DNA from: Mycobacterium decipiens | Lineage (GTDB): Bacteria; Actinomycetota; Actinomycetes; Mycobacteriales; Mycobacteriaceae | Reading direction: 5' to 3' | Assembly: GCF_963853665.1 (NCBI RefSeq) | Contig: NZ_OY970459.1 | Span: 2,852,001 to 2,916,000, forward strand | Length of the DNA stretch: 64,000 nt | Part shown: positions 45,401-56,200 of the stretch, piece by piece | Layout: each line of letters opens with the position of its first letter | Position numbering within the stretch: the stretch's first letter is position 1 | Notes under the pieces: model-generated | The model's database searches: none | Told to the model about the DNA's origin: nothing | The model's input: only the letters and a program-made list of their open reading frames with translations | Program-made: the position numbers and the translations under genes

Positions 45401-47203
45401 CACGCGAAGAATGGCGACTGGACGCGACACTACGAATACGGTGAGCCGAGCCTGATCGAACCCTTTAGGCAAAACAATCGACTAACTGGCATAGCGGTCG
45501 GCGAAACGACGGAGACCTACAGTCACGACGAACATGGAAACATCCTGACGATGCCGCATCTCGCCGAGATGACCTGGGACTTCAAGGACATGTTGAAGAG
45601 CGTGAATCTCCGGGGTGGCGGGATCGCCTACTACGTGTACGACGCAAGCGGTCGCCGCATACGAAAAATTGTGGAGCGCCAGAACGGCACGCGGCAAAAG
45701 GAGCGGCTCTATTTTGGGAGCTACGAGGTTTATCGTGAGTATGGCGGCGACGGCGGCACCGTCGCGCTCGAACGTGAAACTTTGTACGTGATGGATGATG
45801 AGCGTCGAGTTGCACTAGTCGAAACACTTACCCGGGGCAACGAGAGTACGCTCAGGCAAGAGGTGCGCTTTCAGCTCGGCGATCAACTGGATTCAACAAA
45901 CCTTGAGCTGAATACAGCCGGCCAGCTGATCTCATACGAGGAATATCATCCGTACGGCACGACTTCCTACCAGGCAGCGCGGAGCGGTGCTGAGGCCAGT
46001 TCGAAACGACACAGATATACAAGTAAGGAACGTGATGAGGAGACTGGCTTTTATTATTATGGGGCGCGGTACTACGCTGCCTGGCTCGGACGGTGGGTGA
46101 GCTGCGATCCGGCGGGTATCAGCGAAGGGGTGAATCCCTTCTTGTTCGTCGTCTGCAACCCGATCGTGCTCGTAGATCCAGACGGATGGAGCCCAGAGGA
46201 TGCGGCAGCGCTTCGAACCGACCTCACAAATGCCTATCTGGCACAAGCGCATTCAGCGGAGCAGCTGCGTCTTCTCAACAGCAACCTGAGTGTCCTTGAA
46301 GGCCGTCTCGACCGCCTTCAAGGCGAACATGTCTCCATGTTGCTGGAAGGAGAAACGAAACTCAGCGAATCGGAATTCGGTCAGCAGAACAAGCAGTACG
46401 AGCAGAGCATCAAGAGCACGAAACAGCAGATTGCGGGCGTGCAGCAAAAGATCGTGGAGACGACGAAAGCGCTTGGCCGCGCTACGGATAACGCCATTGC
46501 GCTGCAGAAGAAGGCTGCCAAGCTCGGTGTTGATGTCACGGAAGTCAGGAAGAGAGCTGAAACTCAGCTGTACGACGAGAAGTTGGCCAAGAAGGGCGGC
46601 GGCAAAGGCGGCGGCGGGACGAAGGGCGGTGGCGGTGGCGGCAGCGGAGGGCCGAAGGGTGGTGGTCCGGGCGGATCACCGAAGGGCGGTGCCGGCGCCG
46701 CACCGAAGGGTGGCGGAGGAAGCGGTTCCGCGGGTGGTGGCATGTTCGGTTGGGGCATGGCCATCCTGAATATGGCATTCCTGGCCTACGACATTGGTAA
46801 AGCCGAGACGCCCGAGCAGAAGGTAGATGTGCTCAAGGACACCGCACGCGACAGCGCGATCGGCGCGGGAGTCATCTTCAATCTGGCAAGAATCCCGGTA
46901 GTCGGCCTGCCGCTGGCGACCGCGGCCACCGGGTTTTCGATAGGTTACAAGGGCGGCACCATCATTGCCGAGCATGTTCCGGACCCTGTTCACGTGGCGG
47001 TCGGAGAGACAATCGCCGAGCCGGGACCAAGCGGATGGGGCGCGGGACCGACCTTCATGGATCCCTTCTTCATCCCGCTTGGGAAATTCGTCATCGGCGA
47101 TGTGGACGCGCCGTCCGTGCCGCCACCCCCGGAACCCGTTCGTACATTGACGCCGCAAGAACGCAACGACGCGAAGTTGGAGAGGTTGAAGGACGCCTAC
47201 TAG
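39494..47203 (+). CDS. Tc toxin TcB-TcC fusion with C-terminal effector
   Basis: The ATG at 39494 follows GGGGAGGG and encodes 2569 residues. The TcB part has a SpvB domain (LPKGGGAIRGIGEKFAANPV, LALSYDSGAGNGPFGFGWTL), FG-GAP-like propeller repeats (DLTGDGHADILLAENH, DMSGDGLSDIMRIRNGD, DIDGSGVTDIIYLGRD) and the TcdB middle region. The TcC part is an Rhs/YD-repeat shell (YDALNRLATVTTPDGSTY) ending with the core motif RYYAAWLGRWVSCDPAG...VDPDG (Asp2228-Gly2231), where TcC proteins self-cleave. The last 338 residues are a variable effector: coiled coil, a Lys/Gly-rich linker and hydrophobic segments, with no family I recognise. The TcB-TcC shell encloses the effector and docks on TcA. Confidence 0.92.
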   Translation: MARQQDELLTRWTAESAAQSPISSVAPSISLPKGGGAIRGIGEKFAANPVTGTASMTVPIATSPGRAGLGPQLALSYDSGAGNGPFGFGWTLSLPAVTRKTDKGLPRYRDAEESDVFMLAGVDDLVPEFDASGHRFEDQTTAPGYTVHRYRPRIEAAFARTERWTRHSDGDVHWRALSRENVLTIYGRDANSRIADPADPRRVFSWLISESRDDKGNAILYDYKPEDGAAVDLAQSCERNRGGPDSPLRTAHRHLKRIRYGNRSPLLDENGRRPPFLSAPTMADAEWLFEVVLDYGEHDPDAPRPDDAGLWPCRNDPFSSHRPGFELRTYRLCRRILMFHHFPAEADVGSDCLVRSTDFSYREDDPVASFLTSVTLTSYRRSQTGYLRKSLPPVDFGYNQPVVGEQVHDVDDDSLDNLPDGVAGVACHWLDLDGEGLTGVLAGQAAGWFYKRNESMLTRDATTGAPSARLAPVERIEPQPLDSVPAAGQRQFLDLAGDGHLDLVTLAPPVAGFHERDDERGWSPFHAFESMPNVAWTDPGLRFVDLTGDGHADILLAENHAFTWHPSLAETGFGPPQSVATATDEERGPRVVFTDRTETILLADMSGDGLSDIMRIRNGDVCYWPNLGYGRFGTKVAMDGAPWFDSPDQFDPRRLRLADIDGSGVTDIIYLGRDRIRFWFNLSGNGWSDARELAAFPTVDNVATVAAVDLLGNGTACLVWSSPLEGSGGNAMKYVPLMAEGKPHLLISTRNNLGAETRVRYAPSTYFYLKDKRDGRSWVTRLPFPVHVVERVETLDRISRNRFVTRYAYHHGYFDGPEREFRGFGMVEQFDTEEFAALSTDDTFPDAVNIDTASHVPPVHTKTWFHTGAFIGAEKIERRYECDYFHDEGVPPLPDTQLPTTVKRRDGAEQPCRLSTEEMRQACRALKGAMLRQEVYARDGSDVEGLPYRVTENNYTIELLQPSSPNRHAVFFTHAREAVTLQYERKLYDVGATKQTDPRITHVVTLATDGYGNVLRTATIAYGRRIDDPLLSAEDRQKQSTTLIVYTERDHTNAVATTENHRAPLPAETRGYEILALSPIVDQGLFGFDALQEQLQLASDGSHDLAYEDFDAASAADEPHRRLIEHTRTLYRRDDLAGPLPLGEIETYALPFENYNKAFTLGLAHATYVASGKLLEAELGADLVEGGYVQVEGDTGWWMPSGRIFLAPEPGATAAQELSVARQHFFMPRRFRDPFHNDTRVRYDDYDLLALETADALQNKLTVGERSGTGAVEPRIDYRLLQPTLITDPNGNRTAVAFDVLGLVAGTSVMGKPDESLGDSLQDFVPDLSQEQIDAFFADPRAQAASLLGNATTRVIYDNDRYFRSGDPAQPTFVATIAREHHMSDLAPGAVSPMQVAFGYSDGFARETQRKTQAEPGPVEDGGPNVTARWVGSGWTVFDNKANPVRRYEPFFSASHWFEFARALGVSATLFYDPLGRVAAALHPNHTFEKTLFAPWRHETWDVNDTVALDPLTDTDVSQYFMRLAPAAYSPTWLAMRTQPAFAALAHQRWPDAAVRTAESRAAEQAVAHAHTPTVRHFDVLGRTFLTLLDNGAATKQVTRVDLDIEGNQRAVIDAKGRIVMRYAYDLAGNRTYQASMDAGERWALHDVSAKPIRAWDSRSVVRRLTYDELRRPMELFVTEGTNERLVQRTVYGEQQGDAANHRTRIFQEFDGAGFIIRDTYDFKGNLLQGRRRYLADYKSVADWQQSPALETETFSSSTTYDALNRLATVTTPDGSTYRPAFNKAGLIKSINVHLQGAESATPFVTNIDYDAKGRRTFIHYANGVATRYAYDSETFRLIGVNTTRNLGFNEFSSQVFADASNLQDLKYSCDPAGNITRIENRALRTTIHDNQLVEPVCHYVYDALYRLTEANGREHIGQTAFSSDSSDRSYRDHPFAGPNADPNDLQALRNYMERYEYDAVGNFERVIHHAKNGDWTRHYEYGEPSLIEPFRQNNRLTGIAVGETTETYSHDEHGNILTMPHLAEMTWDFKDMLKSVNLRGGGIAYYVYDASGRRIRKIVERQNGTRQKERLYFGSYEVYREYGGDGGTVALERETLYVMDDERRVALVETLTRGNESTLRQEVRFQLGDQLDSTNLELNTAGQLISYEEYHPYGTTSYQAARSGAEASSKRHRYTSKERDEETGFYYYGARYYAAWLGRWVSCDPAGISEGVNPFLFVVCNPIVLVDPDGWSPEDAAALRTDLTNAYLAQAHSAEQLRLLNSNLSVLEGRLDRLQGEHVSMLLEGETKLSESEFGQQNKQYEQSIKSTKQQIAGVQQKIVETTKALGRATDNAIALQKKAAKLGVDVTEVRKRAETQLYDEKLAKKGGGKGGGGTKGGGGGGSGGPKGGGPGGSPKGGAGAAPKGGGGSGSAGGGMFGWGMAILNMAFLAYDIGKAETPEQKVDVLKDTARDSAIGAGVIFNLARIPVVGLPLATAATGFSIGYKGGTIIAEHVPDPVHVAVGETIAEPGPSGWGAGPTFMDPFFIPLGKFVIGDVDAPSVPPPPEPVRTLTPQERNDAKLERLKDAY

Positions 47204-47240
47204 GCACTAGATTCATCAACTCAAGCGGGGGGTCGCACGC

Positions 47241-50200
47241 ATGAAACTCCAGGGCCGGAATCTCGCAATCCGGCTGCGCGGCGAAGACGTCAAACTGCTG
47301 CATACCGAGCTGCGCCGACTCGGCCTGAGCGTCGCCAAAGAGGAAGCAGACGCTTCGCTGTTCGGCCCGACGACGGAGGCGCTGATCAAAGCCTTTCAGT
47401 CGCAACAAGATCTGCAGCAGACCGGCGTCGTCGATCAGGCGACGGCGACGGCGATCAACCGCGAGGTTGACCGTCTCTCGGCCGCCGCCCCACCGCTGCA
47501 ATTGGTCGTGCAGGGTCGAGTTGTCGCCAATGATGGCGACGCCGCGCCGGGCGTAACGGTGCGCGCCTTCGACAAGGACATGCGCAGCGAGACACTGCTG
47601 GGTTCAGCGCGGACCGACCGGCTGGGCCGCTACGAGATCCGGTATGACCCAACACAGTTCCGCCGCGCCGATAAGGACTCGGCAGACTTGATCGTGCGGG
47701 CCGTCGCCCCGCGCGACGGCGGGCAGCCTGATGCGGTGCTCGCCGCTTCGGAGGTCCACTTCAACGCCGGTCCGGCCGCGACGATCGATCTTCACATCGA
47801 CCGCACAGCGCACCGGCCGTCGGAGTTCGAGCATCACGTCCAGGCCGTCACGCCGCTGCTGGAATCCGTCGCCCTCGCGGACCTCACCGAGGACGACATC
47901 GGGTTCCTGGCCGGTGAGACCGGCATTGACCGCCTGCATCTTGCCTTCCTCGCCACCGCGCACCAGCACGCGGCGACCACGCGAATCTCGCCGGAAGCGT
48001 TCTACGCCGCCTTCCGCCAAGGCCGGCCGTCAACGCTCGCGGCGCTGGCGCTGCAGACCCCGAGGGCTCTCGCGGGGGCCCTGACCGCTGCACTCGATGC
48101 CCGGATCGTGCCGGCCACGCTGCGCGAGCAGATCGACGCCATCGTTGCGGCTTTCAAGCGTCTGCGCGGCGACCACGTGGTGCGTGATGCGACCGTGACG
48201 CCCGTCCGTGTCCTTGCCGCGGCAGGACTTTCCACCGAGCAGCAAGAAGCCGTCCTCGACCTGTGGCTCGAACGCGACAGCGATGCCGGATTCTGGACGG
48301 CGTTGCGCGCCTCGCCCCTCGCCGCACAGACCCGGCCGCTACAGGCCGCGCTAGACCTGTCCCTGCTCACGGGCAACGACGCCGCCCTGTTGGAGGGGCT
48401 GGCCACCCGCGACGTGCGCAGTATCCGGGCGCTTGCCGCCATGTCCGAGGACGAACTGAAGACGGCCATTCTTGCGTCCGCTGAGACGCTGGGGGCCCTC
48501 GATACGCCCGACGACTCGGAGTCCGATGACTCCAAGGCAGCACGTCTCGCCGCCGGCATCCTGGGGCTGGCCCGCGTCCAGCACCCCAGCGCGTTCGTGC
48601 TGGCGGCGCGGCGGAACTCCGCCAGGCCGCTCGACCGGGATGTGGCGCGCGTGTTGGCCAACGCCCCCGAGCTCGACCTGCGTGGCGCCGATCTGGCGAG
48701 CTTCCTCGGCGCCAATCACAGCGCGCTGGATGGCGTCGCCGACATCCAGCAGACGCAAGCGGAGCTGCGCCGCATCCAGCGTGTCCTTCGCCTTGCACCG
48801 GATGCCGCGCACGCCCAGGCGCTGATGGATGCCGGGTTGGACTCGGCGCATGCCGTCGCCGGCGTGTCCGAAGCCGCCTTGGTTGCGAGGTTCGGGGCCG
48901 CCCTCGGCGGTGTCGAGCAGGCGCGGATCTATCATGCACGGGCGCGGCGCGTGAGCGACACCGTGCTGGCGATCGCGGGTGCGGCCCAGCAGGCCGCATT
49001 GGCCTTAAAGCCGTCGGTGCTGGGGGTTGCGCCCGATGCCGGCAAGGAATTCCCCGACCTCGCTTCGCTGTTCGGCGCCGAGGATCTGTGCGCCTGCCAG
49101 CATTGCCGGTCGGTGCTAAGCCCGGCCGCCTATCTCGTCGACCTGCTGCAATTCATCAACCCCAGGTTCGGACCCAAACCCATCGCGGCGCTGCGCGCGC
49201 GCCGGCCGGACATCGAGCACATCCCGCTGTCCTGCGAGAACACCAACACCCCGCTGCCCTATATCGACCTGGTCATCGAGATCCTCGAGTTCTACGTCGC
49301 CAACGGCACGCTTTCCGGCGCGGCCGCGCACGATACCGATGGAGCCGAGCCGGCCGAACTCGCCGTCGCGCCACAGTTCGTGCTCGATGCGGCCTATCAG
49401 CGTCTGCAGGAGGCGGTGTTTCCGCCACCGTTGCCGTATCAGCGATCTCTCGAGACAGTTCGCCGTTACCTGCAGCAGCTCGGCACCAGCCGCGCGGAGC
49501 TCATGGCGGCCTTCGCCGCCAGCGACGTTGACATCGAGCTCGAATCGCTCGGCATTGCCGACTCCGAACGCAACATCTTGGTGGGATCGTCGTCGGCACC
49601 TCTGGCCGATCACTACGGTCTTCCGGCAGACCCCAGCCCCGTCACGACGATGTCGGCCACGCAACTCATGACCGCGCTTAGCGTCGGCTACGACGATCTG
49701 CTGTTGCTTTTGCAGACCCAACATCTCGATGCCGGCGGCGCGATCACGCTGACGGACACCGAGAATCCACCACGTTGCGATCCGACGAAGATCGTCGCCG
49801 ACAATCTCGGCACGCAGTTCTGGCGACGGGCCCATCGGTTCGTGCGGCTGCAGCGGAAACTCGGCATCGGCGTCGCGGAACTCGACGATATGCTGCGCGT
49901 CCTGGGGGGTGGCGACATCTCGGTCGAATTGCTGCGCCGCATCGCCCACGCCGAGAGGTTGCGCCGCGAGCTTGGGCTGTCACGCAAGGTCCTGCTGGGC
50001 TTCTGGGAAACGACTGCGCCGGACGCCAATACGGAAAGGCAACGCCTTACTGCGTTGGCGCAGGCGATGCGGCTGCGCGAGGTCGAGCTCGACGCCCTGA
50101 TCGCGCTGAGCGACATCCAGCCTTTCGTTCCCAGCGATCCCGGTGGCCTGGCGATGCTGGCAGCGTCGGTGAAAGCCGTTCGCGACAGCGGGCTTTCGAT

Positions 50201-53200
50201 CGCCCAAGTTGCCTATACCTTCCTGCCCGGTCATCCGGCGGGAGCCCCCTGCACGCTTCCCGACAATGCAATAGTGCAGCTCATTCGCACGACGCGATCC
50301 GCGCTGCAGGAGTTGGTCGTCGATGCGGACGATCCCGCCGCACTCGAGCGACGTCGCCGCGACATCGTCGTGCAAACGGTTGGTGAGACCTTTGGGTTGC
50401 CAACCGACACGACACGCCTGCTGATGGAAGCCGTGATCCATTCGACAGCGAATCCGGCGCAATTCCTGACGCCGGATGTCCTTGACCTCACTGGCCTGGA
50501 CGAGAGCGTCCTGCAAGATCCTTCGGCCGCCACACTGCGACCTGTGCGCCGCGGCCTACTCAAGCTACACAAGGCATCGCTGCTGATCGGCGGCCTGCAC
50601 TTGTCGACCAACGAGACGGCCCATGTTGCCTTTCACGGCGGTGACTTCGGCGGCTTCTCCTTCGATAGCCTTCCGCTGGATGAGGTGGAAGCGAGCGCCG
50701 CCACGTTCGCGGCCTGGCAACGTGTCGCCCAATTCGCGGTGTTGAGCGGGCGCCTGCCGCAGCGGGAACAGACCTTGATCGACGTGTTCGAGGCGGCGGC
50801 GCTGCCCGCCGCCGACAACCCGAGGGAAGCGGCGATTTCGGCGCTGCGGGCGGCAACGCAGTGGAACGAGGCCGACCTCGTTTTCCTGTCCGGGCCCGGC
50901 GGCTTGAACCTCGCAACGGCGCAGGACTTTTGCGATGTCGCCAAGCTCTGGCAACTGGATCGGGGTATCGCCTTGGCGCGGCGCCTCGGCGTCGCCGCCG
51001 AGCGGGTCGTGACCTGGGCCAAGCCGACGCCCGATGCGGCTGCGGCCGTGGACGTCATCGATGCCTTCAAAGCGCGATGCGCGCCGGAGACGTGGGCAGT
51101 GGCGGGTAAGGCACCACGGGACAGGCTGCGTGAAGCCCAGCGCGACGCACTCATCGCCTACATCCTGCAGCACGACCCCACGGTTGAAGCGCTCGGCATC
51201 ACCACGGCCGATGGACTTTTCCAGCATTTCCTGATCGACACGCAGATGTCGGCGTGCCAGGACACGTCGCGAATCAAGCAGGCAACCTCGTCTGTGCAGC
51301 TCTTCATCCAGCGGGCGCTGATGGGCCTCGAAGACGGGGTCGCACCCGACGACATCGACGCCGAGCAGTGGCAGTGGCTGCGCAACTACCGGGTCTGGGA
51401 GGCCAATCGCAAGGTCTTTCTCTTTCCCGAGAACTGGATCGAGCCCGACCTGCGCGACGACAAGACGCCGTTCTTCCGAGAGCTCGAATCGCGACTTCTT
51501 CAGGACGACGTCACCTTCGACACGGCAGAGGCTGCGGTCGAACGCTATCTGGACCAGGTGCATGAAGTGGCGCGGCTCGACATCCGCGCGCTCTATGTCG
51601 AGGAACCAGACGGCAACGGCGGCGAGGAAGTCGTCCATGTATTCGGCCGCACGCTCTCTTCGCCGCAGACCTATTACTATCGCCGTCTGATCGGCGATCG
51701 AACCTGGACGCCATGGGAGAAGGTCGACACCGGCATCGAGGGTGATCACCTGCTGCCGCTGGTCACCAATCGCCGCCTCTATCTCTTTTGGCTGCATTTC
51801 GAGGAGCGGCAGGACAGTGGCAAGAAGCTGCCACACGCCTACATCCAGTCGATGGAGCATTGGCTGTGGAAGACGAAGCTGTTCCCCAAGTGGCAGGCCG
51901 ATGAGAAGGAGTGGCTGCGGAGGCACACCAGCTACGAGGTCTGGAAGTCGCTGGAATCGATGCTTCGCAACGCCGGTATCGATGTCACGGAAGCCAAGAC
52001 TGAGTACTTCGCGAACGCCGGCTTGCCGGAGCAAGAAGAACCGGCACCCCGCGCTCCCGAAGAGCCGCCGTTCTCATCACCGCCCACGCTCGTACACCGG
52101 GCGATCACCCTCTGCTGGAGCGAGTACCGCAATGGCGCCTGGTCGACCAAACGCAACTCGGACACCGCCATCGTCTCCAGCCCGGTGTTGCCCACCTTGC
52201 AAAAACACCTCAGCAGCCAGTATCTCGCGGACCTGAATAGCGCCTACGACTTTGTGCCTGTGGACGCCGACGGGCAGATGGTCAAGACCATCTTCACGGT
52301 CCAACTGCCGCGCGTACAGGATCACTATCTGACCGCCGGCTTGGACCGGACGACCGGGCATATTTCGGTCACGGTATCGCGGCGCTATGAAGAACGGGTT
52401 CCGCTGCTTGACATAGAACACCTGACCGTAAGGGGGCACGAACGCGTCGGGCAGTTCAAGATGTCATGCGGGAATATGGTCGAGCCGGCGGCCGGCATCG
52501 GAATGATGGTCAGCCTGCCGTTCGAGCAGCTACCCCGGCCGGATGGGACGAGCAACGTGGCCATGGCCTTCGCTCACCCAGGCTCGGCACTGCCAAAGTG
52601 GCTTGGCATCACGATGGACGGCCCCGCGAAAAAGCACCAGCTCGCTGTCACCACCGATGGCGAGACGCGCGTGATCCTCGGATCGGTGCCGATGTCGGGG
52701 GCCTATTCCGTCCTCCGCGACGGGCAGCATTCGAGCTTTCGCCTCGAACCGCCATACCAGGACTTCATAGTCCAGGACGACCATCGCGCGTACCTGGCCT
52801 CCCCCTCTGGTTACATCAATCTCGAGATCGCACCTGGATCCATGTTGCGAATTCCCGCTGTCACCAAGAACGTTCAGGCACCTTTGGTGCTTGCCGCGCA
52901 GGCCAAGGCGAAGCTCGTCACGACGGTTGCAGCACCTGCCATGCCGGGCATGATCTCCAATGTCACTGTACTGCAGCCGATCTCCGACAAACCGTCCGCT
53001 TCCCAATTAGCCCTGAGCGCAATGCCGGCCGGGGCGCTTGCCGAGGTGCTCAGCCTCAAGGGACTACGCTTCCAGTCCCTCGTGCACCCGCATGTCTGCG
53101 CGTTCAAGGACGCGCTTACCAAGGGCGGTTTGCCCGGACTGTTCGATCCCTCGGTGCAGTCACGCAATGACGACCCCGGCGCCAAGAACAACGCATTCGC

Positions 53201-56200
53201 CCGCTGGTACGCGCCGACATCCGAAGTCGTGCCGCCATATCCCCGCGAACATGTCGACTTCGGTCGCAGTGCGAGTGCACTGTATAACTGGGAACTGTTC
53301 TTTCATGTTCCGATGCTCATCGCCGGTGCGCTGACCCGCAACCAGCGCTTCGAAGAGGCCATGCACTGGTACCACTTCATCTTCGATCCCACGACAAGTC
53401 GTTCCGGCCCGTCACCACAACGCTTTTGGAATTGTCTGCCGTTCTTCACCAACACCGATCCCGAGCGCGACAGCATCCAGGAACTCCTGTTGGCTCTGGC
53501 CGGCAAGAAGCCGGGATGGCAAGACTTCGCCGACCAGATCGAGGAGTGGCGGCGCAATCCGTTTAACCCCCACCTGATCGCACGGCTACGCATCACCGCC
53601 TACCAGAAGTCGGTGGTGATGCACTACGTCGACAACCTCATCGCATGGGGCGACCAGCTCTTCCGCCGCGACACGATCGAGGAAATCAACCAGGCGACGC
53701 TGCTCTACGTGCTCGCCGGCGAAGTCCTCGGTCCGCGACCGCGAACCGTGCCTCCCGCCGAGGAGCCAGCCGTCAAAACCTACCGCGAACTCGCCACCGA
53801 TCTCGACGTCTTCTCCAATGCTTTGGTGGAGGCCGAGCAACTCGTTCCCTACAGCAACAAGGTCGCGCCGCAGAAGCAGCCGCCGACACGGTGGGGTCCG
53901 AATCACCTTCCGGGACAATCGAAGACGCCCACGCCACCGGCTCCGCCCAGCCTGGCGGCGGTCGCGGGCCCATATTTCTGCCCGCCGCAAAACGAGGAAC
54001 TGCTGGCGCGCTGGGACACGGTCGCCGACCGCCTGTTCAAGATCCGCCACTGCATGAACATCGAGGGCCTGGTGCGCGATCTTCCCTTGTTCTCCCCGCC
54101 GATCGATCCCGCACTGCTGGTACGGGCGGCCGCCGCCGGCATTGACCTCGGCGGCGTGCTCGACGACCTCTACACCGAACTTCCCCACTACCGCTTTGCC
54201 ACACTCATCCAGAAGGCGGCTGAGCTTTGCAGCGAAACCCGCGCCCTCGGCGCGGCTCTGCTCGGTGCCCTCGAGAAGCGCGACGCCGAGCAGCTGACGC
54301 TGCTGCGCAGCGCACACGAGCGTGCCGTGCTGGGGCTGCTGGAGCGGGTCCGCATAGCTGCGCACGACGAGGCCCTTCGAAATCGCGAGGCATTGGCGGC
54401 GTCGCGGGAAACCGCGCTGGCGCGCTACGAGCATTACCAGCGAATGCTCGGCAGGCAGCCGGCCGGCGGCATACGTGAAGTCTCGTTGTCGGGCCAGGCG
54501 CGCATGATCGACACCCTTGGCGTGCCGATGATTGCGCACGAGCTCGCTGAGCTTGCCAGCCTCGGTGACGCCAACGACATCCAGCGCAATGCCGCCGGCT
54601 TCGAGATTGCCGCCAACGTGGCGCATGTCGTGGGCGATATCGCCGCCGCGCCCTGGGGTGTTGGTATCAACATCAGCATCGGTCAGGCGCTTTCGGCGTT
54701 CGCCTCCTACTACCGCATGCAAGCGGCCAACCTGAACTACGATGCGACGCTCGCGGCGAAGCTCGGCCAGGCGGTGCTCCGCGCTGCGGACTGGGCCCTG
54801 CAATGCAATCAGGCGGTACACGAGATCCGCGCAATCGACAAACAGATGCTGTCGGCCGACGTCCGCATCGCCATTTGCGACGCGGAACTCGCCAGCCACC
54901 GCAGGCAACTCGAGAACGCGCGGCAGATCGAGGACGTTCTGCGCGGCGAGTTCACGTCGGGCGAGCTGTACAACTGGATGGTCTCGCAGACCTCGTCGCT
55001 GTACTTCCAGGCCTATCAGCTCGCCTACGACATGGCGCGCCGCGCCGAACGGGCCTGGCGCTATGAAATCGGCGCTGTTACCAGCAATTTCATCCGTCCC
55101 GGCCACTGGGAGAGCCTACGCAAGGGACTGCTGGCCGCTGACCGTTTACACCACGATCTCAAGCGCATGGACGCGGCCTATCTCGCGCAGAACAGGCGCG
55201 AGCACGAGATCACCAAGCATGTGCCCCTCACTCAGCTCGATGCGCTGGCCTTCGTGGCCCTCAAGGAAACCGGCACCTGCCTGATCCGGCTGCCCGAGGC
55301 GTTGTTCGACCTGGACCATCCCGGGCACTACTTCCGACGTCTCAAAAGCGTCAGCCTGTCGATCCCCTGCGTCGCAGGCGCCTACACCAGCGTCAACGCC
55401 ACCCTGACGCTGCTCAAGAGCGAGATCCGCGTTGACTCGACTGTCGGGTCGCCGTACGCCAAGGTCGAAAACGCCGACGATCCGCGCTTCCGCACGAACT
55501 TTGCCGCCGCACAGTCGATTGCCACGAGCCATGCCCAGAACGACAGCGGCCTGTTCGAGTTGAGTTTCCGCGATGATCGCTACCTACCGTTCGAGGGCGC
55601 GGGCGCGATTTCGGAGTGGCGGCTGACGCTGCCCAAGGACTGCAACGCGTTCGACTTCGACACGATTTCGGACGTCATTCTGCACGTCAAGTACACCGCG
55701 CGAGACGGCGGCGCCGCGCTGGCACAGCAGGCACGCGATGCGACGCTGAACATCCCGTCACAGGCAGGGCTGCATCGCCTCTTCAGTGTGCGCAACGAGT
55801 TCTCCAACGACTGGTATCGCTTCCTCCACATCGTCGAGTCAGCGACACAGCACAGGCTGGTGCTCGCCATCGGCCGCGAACGTTTCCCGTTTGTGCTGCG
55901 CAACAAGGTGATCACGATCCACAAGCTAACGTGCTACCTCAAGGCGCACGATGCCGTGGACACGACCGGCATCGCGGTCGACTTCTCGGTCGGCCGGCAA
56001 CAACCCGGCGACCCGAATGCACCGATTCTTCCGTTGGGCGGTGGCGCCGCAGCCTTCGCGCCGCTGGGGGCGCCGTGGGGAAATTTGCTCGGGTGCGAGG
56101 TCGGCGGAATCACATTCGACACACCGGGCAGCCTCGTGCTGGATGTCGCTGCGACCGATCTGGCAACCCTGACACAGGGCCAATGGCTGCTTGATTTGAT

